Assembly: GCA_026874595.1 (NCBI GenBank)
Contig: CM049313.1
Location: 51,633,659 to 51,697,658 of the forward strand
Length of the DNA: 64,000 nucleotides
Reading direction: 5' to 3'
Source of the DNA: Sipunculus nudus
Taxonomy: Eukaryota > Annelida > Sipuncula > Golfingiida > Sipunculidae
Shown: positions 53,801 through 63,346 of the stretch, piece by piece
Layout of the letters: each line of letters starts with the position of its first letter
How positions within the stretch are numbered: position 1 is the stretch's first letter
Notes under the pieces: model-generated
Told to the model about the DNA's origin: nothing
Database searches by the model: none
Seen by the model: the letters and a program-made list of their open reading frames with translations, nothing else
Program-made: the position numbers and the translations under genes

Positions 53801-56800
53801 ACATTGTGTCCTTGTCAATTTACTCTTAAACCATTGCTGTCGCATCACATATTTAAGAGACACAAAGCCCACCCTTATTTTAATGTGTCATGTGTAGAAT
53901 GTGGAGCATCATATAAAAACTACAATTCCTTTAGGAAACATGTTAAAAGAAACCACAGTTCTGTCCAGGATCCAAGCAGTAATATTGAACAAGTGGACAG
54001 TGATGTTTTAGAAAATGTCAGATTGACAGATGATCAGCTTGCTGACCAGTTAGCAACTACATCACTGCTTGGACTCCTGCTGTTAAAGCTTAAAGCCCAT
54101 TATAATTTGTGTCGAGCTGGACTTCAAGAAGTAGTATCATCATGTTCTGATTTAGTACAACAAGTTGTAAAAGAGACTTGTGAAACTATCCAAGAAAGTG
54201 ATGAGATAAGTGAGGCTCATATAAGTAACATTTGTTCAAAAATCTCAGGAGAGATGATAGCCCCTTTGAATTCTGAATGGCAACAGCAGAAATATTTCAG
54301 GGAGACACTAAATTTGCTGGAACCTATTGAGCTAACAGTTGGAACAAGGATGAAGTGGAATAAAAAAAACAGAAGGATGGTCAAGGTAAAAGCTCAAGGA
54401 TATGTTGTGCCATTTTTGGACAATCTGAGGTCCTTGTTAAAGATCCCTGAAGTTAGGGAATGTATTAAACCAATAGAAAACTATAAAAGCAGGGATGATA
54501 AAATGAGAGACATTTATGATGGTGACTCTTTCAGTGTTACAAGAGAGAAAGAGTGTCAGCTTTGGATTGGGGCTTATTATGATGACCTCGAAATTGCAAA
54601 TCCTGTTGGGGTTCATACAAAAAAACACAAAATTGGAGTCTTCTACTGGCAATTACTGAATATACCACAGCAATATAGGTCTAAGCTACACTGCATACAG
54701 CTTGTTGGTTTGGCTAAAACAAAAGACATTAAATCATTTGGGATGAATGATATCTTAAGTGATTTTACTGGAGGATTGAAAGAACTGTACAGCAATGGGA
54801 TAAATGTGGATGGCCTTGGGGTTCTTTATGGCAAGCTGCTCACATTTAGTGGGGACAATCTGGCATTGCATACAATAGGAGGTTTCAAAGCAGGAGTGGG
54901 TCTTTCACACAGAATTTGCATGTCCTGCTATGCATCAAAGGATCAAATTACAAATCTAACTGTGCATGATGACTGTACATTGCGTCATCTAGAGAGGCAT
55001 ACCCAGGAGTGTGAAATTTTATCAGAGGCTCTAACGCCACAAGCCAGACAATATTGGTCTAAAGAATATGGAGTAAACACAAGATCAGTTTTAATGGGGC
55101 TTCCAGAATTTGACATTACAAAATGCCTACTTCATGACCCCATGCACATATTTTTTGAGGGTATATCCATGTACATTATTAAAGAACTTCTCAAAGATTG
55201 TATTCAGAAACATTTTTTCAGTCTAGCAGACTTAAATAATGCTCTTGAAAAGGTGAATGAATCTGGATCAGTGCCCATGAAGCCTAATCAGGTAGATCAA
55301 ATGTCACTCAAATCAGCTAAACTTAGGCAGACTGCAAGCCAGATGCAGTACTTTTCTCATTTGCTTCCATTGTTCATAGGAAACTTTGTTCCCAAGGATT
55401 ATACAAGATGGCAACACTTCATTGTACTTCTGAAAATACAAACACTAGTAACATCACCAGTGGCAGATGTAATCACAGTAAATTTGCTGAAACAGCTTGT
55501 GGCAGAATTCATCTCACAGGTTCCAGTTCTGTATCCAGATTATGCAACAATCCCCAAAATCCACTATATGGTTCATCTCCCTGAGCAGCTTCAGAAGTTT
55601 GGTCCACTTCGAGCACATTGGTGCATGAGATTCGAAGGAAAAAATCAAACGCAAGAAATACAGAAACTTCAAAAACATTCCTAAGACATTGGCATATTGT
55701 CACCAGCAGTGGATGTGCTTACATCAGTTTGAGAACCCAAGTTTTCTGAATCCCAGCCCAGTAACAAGTATGGGGAAATATGTTCCTCTTCCAGATTATA
55801 TCAGAAACATACCTGATGCACAAGCTGAACAGTGGTTTCTCTCCAGCTGTGTGAGAACATCTGGTGTAACATACAAAACTGGCTCTGTGGTTGTCATTTG
55901 GTCTGAAGGGGCAGATCACTGCATTTTTACTCAAATATCAGAAATATATGTTTCCAGTCTTACCAAAAAGGTGGTCATGTATGGGAAAAGGCACAAGTGT
56001 TCTACATATATTGAAAGTAAAAATGTTTATAACGTTTCTTTCAATGGAGGAGAGGGCATCACCATAGACCCAGGACAACTGGATGTTCCTTGGCCTGCTT
56101 TGTGCTTCCATACAGATGAGGAATACCACACTGTTGTCATCATCTCTGCACCATATGTGGAGCCATGATTATAAATGTAAATATTGTAAATCAGATTATT
56201 TCAAATCTGCTTTTTTTTGGCTCAGTTGACCATATGTGATCTGAGCTATAGCAATGACCCTTTGTCCATCTGTCTGTCCATCCAACCAGATATTGATTAA
56301 CTGCGCACAAACTAAACCAGTAAAGCTACCACCTTGAACTTTTGCATACAAAAACTGTTTATTACCATACATGAAATTGGTAACTGGGACCTAATGCCGT
56401 CATGCAATCAAAAGAAATCTCCATTTTACATGAATATCTAATTGTTACTCTTCAAGACTGCCTGATATTAAAACCACATTTTTTTCCATCAAGTTTCCGT
56501 GAAGGGTTTTCAGTATATTGTCCATGTTTGTGATGATAATTAAATCAATATTGCATAGTTTGTAGAGGTTACTGACTGTAATATGATGTACTAGTCCAAA
56601 AAAGTAGGAAAGATATGAAGTAAATTTAGATTGCACTAAGTTAATAATTTACATGTTAGAGTTATAAAAACTATTTGAGGACGTTATTAATTTTGCTCTA
56701 GATCTTAGTGTATACCAAAGATCAGATCTGACTTTGTGAATTATAGAAGTCATTGCTTTTAATTTATTTCAAGCAAAAAAGGTTTTCCAAATTTATCATT

Positions 56801-59800
56801 GGCAAATTTCTCTGCCAACAGAGATACAATTTAATTCTTCCATTGTGCATTGTTTTCAGGAGGATCTACATGAGTTCCCTGAAATTTTTTAGAACATCAT
56901 TTACTGTAAATGGAAATTTATGTAGACAAAAAGAGGTCCTGTCTAATGTCAGGCTCACTGCTCTTTCTTTCTTTATTTGTCAGTTCCAGTTATCATAGCA
57001 TCATCTTCAGTGGTCACGTTATGACATTGTCATCATTTCATTTCTTATGATGTGATCTCATTCATAGCTTGATCTCTCACAAAAGAATGAATGGTGCGAA
57101 TTGTGTAAATACTTGTTTAGAAATACTGGTCATAAATTACCAACGACAGCATTATCGTTACTGCAGATAACTTTTTTCCCTTTGTTAACATGTGTTAAAC
57201 TGATTAAAAATATAAATAAAAGTAAAGAGTACTATATGTTAATGAAATAAATTATACTTTATTTCCACATTGCATGGGTGTGTGTAGAAAAAATATACAA
57301 TCTGTTTTTGACAGTGTTGCTCTTCTGAACTTTGCAGTCAGTATGTTTGATCTATAAATGTTAATGCTATGATGCTATGTTTGCTGAAAGAATATTATTT
57401 TCACAAGGATTGTATTTTTGTCTACAGAAACTAGATAAAAGGGTATTCATCATTCATGATGCCAGCATAGGTGCTAGAGCAACAGTACTTCATGTAACTG
57501 TTAAATATGACATGCTGATCTGCAGACAACTGAGAGAAAGAACACATTTATGCTATGCAGACAATATTGCCAAGAAATTGCAGGATTTCCACACAAATTA
57601 CTAAAATGCTAGGCCAGGATTTAATTACCCTCCTAGATAATTTCAGCAGAGCACTGTGTCCTATGGATCCCATGTTAGCCAAAAGCATGTTCACTATCAA
57701 TATATGTTATTAAATATAGTATTATCTTCAGGGTAAAACACATTGAAAAATGCATCTACTCCATTATATAACCAATGTCACTTGGTCTCATTCCAGGCAT
57801 TTATACTTTATATACAGGTAGTCTTCCAGTGTGTGTTGTTATTTTTAAAGAGGCTGTAGAATTTCCGATTGTCAGGTAAAAGAAGCAGATAAGGATTATT
57901 TATAATTGGAATAACCTTATAAAAATAAAATTGTTCATATCTGTTTCTCTCTGTCCATTCCCTGACTTTATATTGTCATTACCAACAACAAGACTTAAAC
58001 TGTCATAATTATATTCAAATGATTTACTATTCCACAGGTGTTTGAAGATAACATGCTTCAATCTGAACCCAGTCACTCCCCCAAAGCAGGGCCAAGTCTT
58101 CCTGTGACAGCATCAACTGAGAAACTTGAAGATCTGCCTGTAGTTCCGTACCCAGCCCCGTTACCAAAGTTTTCTGGGCCTATTTCATCTGTGCTGAATG
58201 GGAATGACAAATCGAGGGTTCTTGCTGTTTACAACCAAATAATAGAGGAAGCTGCAGGTTTCTACATGCCTCTCTGTCCCACCAGTTCAGAAAGGGCTAA
58301 GCAGTCATATGAAAACATTGGTATGTTATTTTGTCCACAAATACCACAAAAAAGATTTACTCTTGTTCTCTTTGATGTTTCTCTGTTACATTTTCACTTA
58401 ACATGTTTTATTTCCCCCATACTGCCATTAATGGACTCCATCTATAGCTTTAAGTTCCTAAGGTTCTCAAGTTCTTATCTGTAGTTTCCTATTTTGAGGA
58501 TGTAAACTATAGTCTACATGATTTAAAGTTATATTGAAAAGCTTGTAATAAATATGACATCTGTCACAGACCTTTGATAAAATTTCATTTCCACAGCAGC
58601 TAAGATCATAGGTATAGGTAACTGTGTGAACATAAATATGCCAAAAGGGTTTATTTTTCACTCATTGGTGCTATTTAGGTTATGTTATCATTCACATAAA
58701 CTAAAAGGCCTTTACTGTTGGAACTTGGCTTAGACTGAGCTTGGAGAACAAAGTTATTGTTCCATATGTTTATTTGATCCAGTTTTAAACTGTAGTTCAG
58801 TGTGATGTCTCTAAGTTTAAGGAGCCGAAGAATATTTCTTTACCTGTGGGGTATGGTATAAAAAAAAAACCTGATTAAGGAGCATACTTAGTCCCCCTAA
58901 CTCTAGGAAGGAGGATTATTAAAATGGCCTGTGTCCATCTGTCCGTCCGTCCACACATCCAGCCTCCTCTTTTTACCAATTATCTTTAAAACCCCTGCTG
59001 CTTTCTTCTTTTAAAATAATGTTTCCTGAATCCACAGGACTCTGAATTTTACTGATTAAGAAATGTTATGACTTTTTATGTTTGCATATATTGTGCAAAA
59101 TCTGTTACCTTTTATCTCATGAACTGTTGCACAGGTTTAATATCACACAGGAATGATTCTTTAGTGGTTCTTATTCAAAGTTGTTCGAATGGATCTGATT
59201 CATTGAATTTTAGCTGAGTTATCAGAAGCTGAACTTAGTCATATGCATTTAGAACTCATTTCAGGACTTATTTGTTGGGTAAGACTGATACAAGTTTTCT
59301 TGACTTTTCTTTTCACAGGGAAAACGATGACAATAAAATACCCACTTTTGATAATGGAGGGAAAAAGCAGTTGGCAGTTCTTTAACACAAAATTATCTGC
59401 TTAAATAAGGAACACTAGAAATCGTCGAAAGGAAAAAATGAAGAAATTAAATACAGCTTGTGATGAATACCCAGCAAAAAAACCAAAGCTCTTGTCAACA
59501 GCAAGTTTGGAGGAAGAAGCTTCTCAAACAGAAGAAGAGGAGCTTGAGGTGGAAGATATTATTCAGAAATTAAAGGCAGAAAAAATGAAAGTTCAACCAG
59601 ACATGGAGAAAGTGAAAAAATGGCAAAGGGAAACATTTGAACATCGTAAAGATTGGATACATAGTAAGCCATCAACACAAATTACACTCAGCACAGTATT
59701 GATTGAATATCCTTGGCTAGAGGACACTGTTTGTACAAAACTTGAAATGGAAATGCTTGGATACAAAGAAGAAAGTTTCAAAGAAAACTTTATGGAATTC

Positions 59801-62800
59801 ATGAGAAAAATGGAAAATTTCCAAAACACTGGCTGTGACCTTAAAAAAGAAGCAACCATGTTGGAGCTCCTTAAAATTGCAGAAGCACGTGTTTCCCACA
59901 GAGGAAGAAAAAGAAAGAAGGAAGTGATAAAAATCCTAAAATCTGTAAGTTGTATTATATGTTTTTTGCATTTACCTGTGCTTATTCTGATTACCCTATA
60001 TCTAGCTGTTTAACTCAGCTGACTATAAGTCAACTGAGTTTAAGCAATGGTCCAGCGTCAGTTGTCCGTCTGTCGTTCTGTCCGTCCATCTGTGTATGCT
60101 TCAGTTTTTTATTGTATGGGGGGGGGGAGCTAGACTTTCATTGCCTTTTCAGTTTATTAGCGATCTGTATTTGCATTATGTCATTTGAAATCTAGCAATT
60201 CCATTTAACTTTACCGTTTAATACATTATAATTATAACTTAAAATCTTTTGGTCCATTGTTGTCTTCTTTCATATATTTATTGCAAACTTTCCATTGCTC
60301 TGTTGGGCCAGTATAATATATAAACATTCCTCCTTGACTAGCCCAATCATTTCTTCTACTTTGTCGTTAGTAAACCAGAGGCCTATCTTTTGTTGCTATA
60401 TCTGATCAAAATGCAAAATGCATGTGTGGAATGAACAAATCCAAAATTTATAGATTTTATGCTTGGCAGTTAATTGCCTCATTACAAAATAATCAACAGA
60501 AAAGACTTGTGTGATTAATTCTTCTTTGCATAAACACATTGGGAGTTACATTAGATCATACACAATGCCCATGAGCCATGATACTAGGCTGCATTTGAAG
60601 AATCAAGAGACTCAAGGGGTGTAATGTTCTTGTTAAATAGAACATGGTAATAAATAACGATGAAATAAAATTGTAAACTTGAAAATACCATTTCAGCTGT
60701 AGGCATGCATAAGTGGCACTTCCACAAAGTGGTTTAAATCTGGGAGTGAAATATACCATTACAGATAACAGGAGGGTTAAATTGGTAGTAGTGGGTACTA
60801 ATGTACTCTGGTGGCTTTACCCCAAGTCTCAGTCGAGTACTCATGGTTCTGAACACAGTATGAAGTTCTAAACAGGTAGCTTTTCAACAATGCAAATCAT
60901 GTATATATTGGACTTGGTGATATCTCTATGAATCGTTAGTATACATGCAATATGTAATTTGTTCTTGTAATTTTTATTTCGTTAGCAAGTCTCATCATAT
61001 TGGCCAAAACAAAGCCTGCTCTGGCTATAGAGCCCTACAGTAATAAATAATTAAAGACTGATCTCAGATTTGCTGTGATAAGCAGATATACTTTTAAACC
61101 TTGGATACATGAGTCCTAATTTTGGAACAGAGTGATTGGTTACAGTTGTTCAGACTCTTAGAAGGGCCCCTTTCAGCCTCAGCTCACAGAAAGAAAGGCT
61201 AACATAGGTGGCACTGTCTGTTGTTCAAATGATCAATTTCCTGTAAAACTAGAATACAGGTAGTTGACAAGCGACTAAATGTGTCTGCCAAAATCAGAGT
61301 CGGACTGGTGAAGTGATGCATGGATTGAGTGGCAAGGGGAAATAGATCGAGGTGTGTATGTAGGTTGCGCCACCTACCACAAAATCCAGAGAGCTGTCCA
61401 AGTTATACATATGCAAAATTTTAGGCAGATAAGTCAAACCACTACTTGTAAGTGATTTTATCACACAGCAGACAAACAGAAGGACGCTGAGCAAAAGTAG
61501 TGGCAGGTGGAGCCACCAATTTTGTGTACGATTAAGAGCTATGTAGATCTATACATATGCAAATTTCCAGGGAGATATGTCAAACCAGTCCTGAGATATT
61601 AGCATGGATGTCTGCAGCCAAAATGTGTTTGTAGGTTGCGCCGTCTGCCAAAAAATCGAGAAATGCCATCATAGATGTATAAACATGCAACATTTTAGGC
61701 AGATATGTCAACCACTGCCGAGATATGAGTGATTTTATCCCAAGGCAGATGAACAGATGGACGCTGTGCAAAAATGGTTGCAGGTGGAGCCACCAGTTTT
61801 GACTATGATAAAGAGCTATGTGAGGTCTGAACACTTGCAAATTTTGGCCCAATAGGTCAAACAGTTCCCAAGATATGAGCTATGATGTCTGCAGCATAAA
61901 TATGAATGTAGGTCGCGCCACCTGTCATAAAATCAAGAAAGCTGTCCAGGATGAATACACATGCAAAATTTCAGGTGGATAAGTCAAACCAATGCAGAGA
62001 TATGAGTGATTTTATCCCAAGGCAGACGAACAGATCGATGCTGTGCAAAAATTGTTGCAGGTGGCACCACCATTTTTAGTATATGTTGTAAAGATATCCA
62101 AGGGCTACATTTGTGCAAAATATTTAGCCTGATCGGTCAAACGGTTCCTGAGATATGTGGGTTTATGTGTGGAAACAGATGCACAAATGGATGCTGGGCG
62201 GAAGGGAAAGGTCAAAGGTCAGCCAAAAATGAGGGCGCAGCAGTTCACGTGACCCCATCATAATTCCGAATTTTAAAAAAACTGCCCAGTGGTTACAGAT
62301 GAGTTCTCCGGAAACCTAAGCGGCAGCGACATCTGACTGAAAACATGGTATCCACAAAACTCTGTTCTGGCTGATACAATTAGGTGCTCATAACTGCAGC
62401 CATTCCTGAGATGTTGGTTTACAGACATCATATTATGTATGCAAACACTTCCTGAAAATTTGTGACCAGCAAAATATAGAATTCTATTTCCAAGTTTGAT
62501 TATGCTATGCCTAATATTGTAGTAATCAGGTGTATGCCCTTTTAACAGATGATTGACACAGAAAGGGCCAATAGTATAGCCCAGGTGACTCAGAAAGTGA
62601 CTTCTGTTGCTTGTTGCATTCACATTTTTTTTTTTCAGGAGGAAGTATCACAGAACTCTCTGACATCAGTTACCAGTGAGGAACCGAGTTCAGTTTTTAT
62701 TGTTGATAAAGGAGAGGTCAGATCAAGCGTTATTTTGGGAGATGGAAAACAGATCAATCTGATCAAGGAAGGATGTGTGTGGGAGACGTGCTTTCTTTTA

Positions 62801-62947
62801 CTGGGATGGTATTACATCCTTAACCTCACATATCCACTACCCAACATGCAACTGTTGAATTTGCTTCAAGAAAACTGCCTTGAAGAAGAGGTTCCCATGA
62901 AGGACAAGTCTACAGGTTATAAGCAGTTTGTGGCTCTGCTCAAATGA
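50730..62947 (+). CDS. SAM-domain, SAMD3-like protein gene interrupted by one in-frame stop (5 exons)
   Basis: Exons: 50730-50838, 53632-53750, 58038-58320, 59319-59944, 62639-62947, all GT-AG with matching phases, 482 codons in total. Residues about 12-76 form a SAM domain (IEKRLKENFIDGEAFLSLKF; LQKAFLRILQNEL). Exons 3-4 follow the SAMD3-like pattern (PLPKFSGPISSVLN; YENIGKTMTIKYPLL; then IRNTRNRRK). Exon 4 adds RKDWIHSKPS and VLIEYPWLED. Exon 5 is the family C-terminus (SSVFIVDKGEV; WYYILNLTYPLP). Codon 199 is TAA (59402-59404), directly before the conserved IRNTRNRRK segment, so the full frame needs readthrough or the gene is a pseudogene or allele. SAMD3-like proteins are multi-copy in fish and invertebrates and of unknown function. 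A transposase gene lies in intron 2. AATAAA at 63298 is a possible polyadenylation signal. Confidence 0.75.
50938..50959. repeat. (TA)n microsatellite
   Basis: About 11 TA units in SAMD3-like intron 1. Confidence 0.9.
51360..51455 (-). repeat. tRNA-derived SINE head, second copy
   Basis: On minus: CCATGGTACAGTTAGTAACA (box A-like) and GATTGCAGGTTTGAATCCTA (box B-like) at tRNA spacing. Aligns with 8400-8490, including the flanking CAGCTGGTATCTTGTC. Not a functional tRNA. Confidence 0.65.
51720..52840. repeat. GTAC-rich tandem array in SAMD3-like intron 1
   Basis: Three units with a period of about 240 bp start near 52118, 52358 and 52598 (each with CTTGGTTAAAATTGCCAAG-like, GGATGTAGGCCCATTTATTC and GACATCACACACCTCAGT). 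A more diverged unit begins near 51770. Each unit contains 8-12 GTAC palindromes in AAGTACAAGTAC strings. The frames at 52082, 52279 and 52613 are by-products. Confidence 0.85.
53632..53750 (+). CDS. SAMD3-like exon 2 (SAM domain core)
   Basis: 119 bp behind a T9 tract and TTTTAG, donor GGCCAG/gtaatt, phase 0 out. It encodes the IDGEAFLSL core and the last SAM helix. The transposase ATG lies only 29 bp beyond its end. Confidence 0.85.
53780..55684 (+). CDS. CACTA-like (CMC superfamily) DDE transposase, N-terminal 634 aa, two C2H2 fingers
   Basis: The first 60 residues hold two C2H2 zinc fingers (C7, C10, H23, H28; C38, C41, H54, H59). The catalytic pattern follows: YYDDLEIANPVG at 266-277 (first Asp, 268 or 269), SGDNLALHTIGGF with D359, a CMSC pair at C380/C383, then LLHDPMHIFFEG with D453-x2-H456 and E460. 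The C-x2-C and D-x2-H insert before the last acidic residue is described for CMC (CACTA/Mirage/Chapaev) transposases. Near the end HYMVHLPEQ, FGPL and WCMRFEGK are typical of the same family. The frame breaks in an A6 run at 55639-55644 and continues one base over in the next entry. The gene is intronless, lies in intron 2 of the SAMD3-like gene on the same strand, and has a splice-acceptor-like CTTATCCTTTCAG seven bases before its ATG. Confidence 0.8.
   Translation: MEPLFQCTLCPCQFTLKPLLSHHIFKRHKAHPYFNVSCVECGASYKNYNSFRKHVKRNHSSVQDPSSNIEQVDSDVLENVRLTDDQLADQLATTSLLGLLLLKLKAHYNLCRAGLQEVVSSCSDLVQQVVKETCETIQESDEISEAHISNICSKISGEMIAPLNSEWQQQKYFRETLNLLEPIELTVGTRMKWNKKNRRMVKVKAQGYVVPFLDNLRSLLKIPEVRECIKPIENYKSRDDKMRDIYDGDSFSVTREKECQLWIGAYYDDLEIANPVGVHTKKHKIGVFYWQLLNIPQQYRSKLHCIQLVGLAKTKDIKSFGMNDILSDFTGGLKELYSNGINVDGLGVLYGKLLTFSGDNLALHTIGGFKAGVGLSHRICMSCYASKDQITNLTVHDDCTLRHLERHTQECEILSEALTPQARQYWSKEYGVNTRSVLMGLPEFDITKCLLHDPMHIFFEGISMYIIKELLKDCIQKHFFSLADLNNALEKVNESGSVPMKPNQVDQMSLKSAKLRQTASQMQYFSHLLPLFIGNFVPKDYTRWQHFIVLLKIQTLVTSPVADVITVNLLKQLVAEFISQVPVLYPDYATIPKIHYMVHLPEQLQKFGPLRAHWCMRFEGKNQTQEIQKLQKHS
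55644..56168 (+). CDS. Transposase C-terminal part, shifted by one base
   Basis: Directly after the A-run, the adjacent frame continues with NFKNIPKTLAYCHQQW, the expected family continuation after WCMRFEGK, and runs to a TGA at 56166-56168. Together the two frames encode about 795 residues. A single extra A at 55639-55644 explains the break. That can be a sequencing or assembly error, an inactivating mutation, or less likely a recoding site. The C-terminal domain contains SGVTYKTGSVVVIW and a Cys/His-containing region of unknown role. Confidence 0.75.
   Translation: MKRKKYRNFKNIPKTLAYCHQQWMCLHQFENPSFLNPSPVTSMGKYVPLPDYIRNIPDAQAEQWFLSSCVRTSGVTYKTGSVVVIWSEGADHCIFTQISEIYVSSLTKKVVMYGKRHKCSTYIESKNVYNVSFNGGEGITIDPGQLDVPWPALCFHTDEEYHTVVIISAPYVEP
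56208..56860 (+). repeat. Hairpin-headed repeat, partial copy
   Basis: Starts TTTTTTGGCTCAGTTGACCA with the paired TGATCTGAGCTATAG and CCATCTGTCTGTCCATCC. The body aligns loosely with 12104-13735 for several hundred bases. It lies between the transposase and SAMD3-like exon 3. Confidence 0.7.
57427..57604 (+). CDS. Possible alternative terminal exon of the SAM gene
   Basis: Behind TATTTTTGTCTACAG, 58 codons (KLDKRVFIIHDASIGARATV onward) run to TAA 57602-57604. The phase fits SAM exon 2, so splicing 53750 to 57427 would give a short SAM protein of about 134 residues. No domain is recognised in the tail. Alternatively it is a chance frame. Confidence 0.3.
58038..58320 (+). CDS. SAMD3-like exon 3
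   Basis: 283 bp behind ATTCCACAG, donor ACATTG/gtatgt. Pro/Ser-rich linker, then the SAMD3-like domain start (SRVLAVYNQIIEEAAGFYMP). Confidence 0.8.
58910..59260. repeat. Repeat fragment with (TCCG)n head
   Basis: CATCTGTCCGTCCGTCCACA is followed by a body sharing TTGTTCGAATGGATCTGATT-like and TTTTAGCTGAGTTATCAGAA-like motifs with the array at 20396-21440. Confidence 0.6.
59319..59944 (+). CDS. SAMD3-like exon 4, with in-frame TAA
   Basis: 626 bp behind CTTTTCACAG, donor AAATCT/gtaagt. The frame is open except for TAA at 59402-59404. The 191-codon frame from ATG 59438 could serve as a separate start if the stop is real. Acidic and Lys-rich stretches (KKPKLL, RGRKRKKE) look like nuclear localisation signals. 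Confidence 0.8.
60008..60130 (+). repeat. Hairpin-headed repeat, short 5' fragment
   Basis: TTTAACTCAGCTGACTATAA with the paired AGTCAACTGAGTT, then GTCCGTCTGTCGTTCTGTCC. Truncated after about 120 bp. Confidence 0.65.
61290..62180. repeat. Tandem repeat, about 270-280 bp period, in SAMD3-like intron 4
   Basis: Unit marker GTAGGTTGCGCCACC occurs near 61360, 61631 and 61908. Each unit also has CAAAATTTTAGGCAGATA, GAGTGATTTTATC and GGTGGAGCCACCA. At least three units, diverged. Confidence 0.85.
62639..62947 (+). CDS. SAMD3-like exon 5 (C-terminus)
   Basis: 309 bp behind an 11-base T-run and CAG, phase 0 in, ending TGA 62945-62947. It contains the WYYILNLTYP core of the family C-terminal domain. 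Confidence 0.8.
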   Translation, partial: EEVSQNSLTSVTSEEPSSVFIVDKGEVRSSVILGDGKQINLIKEGCVWETCFLLLGWYYILNLTYPLPNMQLLNLLQENCLEEEVPMKDKSTGYKQFVALLK

Positions 62948-63297
62948 CTTCATTACAACTCATTGACTCTACCCTATAATACCTGATGCTTAGATTACAG
63001 TGTGATAAAAACCTGTGTTATTAGTAGTTTGCAGCAGTGCTGAAATTGCAATTTTATATTGATTAGGGCATGATTTCTGGTATTTGAAAGTTATGAGGAG
63101 TAGTTCAGGATTTTTTATTGATGTTAAACACTTTACATTATTAAAGCATATTAAAACTTGTTTTTCATATTTTTGTAAAGTTAGTCAGTTAGATCGATGT
63201 TTTATTTTGGTATGAGCATAGTGATTTATAGTAAATCAATGAAAAACTAACAGCTGCTGGTAAAAACGACCCTTGAAAAGTATCCAATTTTTATATT

Positions 63298-63303
63298 AAT
63301 AAA
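63298..63303 (+). terminator. Possible polyadenylation signal of the SAMD3-like gene
   Basis: AATAAA 350 bp after the TGA at 62947 and before the downstream repeat starts. Confidence 0.35.
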
Positions 63304-63346
63304 TCAGTAATGCTTCCTTTGAACAGAAAATTTAAGTTTTACACTT

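Noticed and set aside
53780-56168. Transposase as an independent insertion into intron 2
   Set aside because: Not excluded, but no TIR or target duplication was found between 53751 and 53780, where only 29 bp are available; kept as the alternative to the two-gene element.
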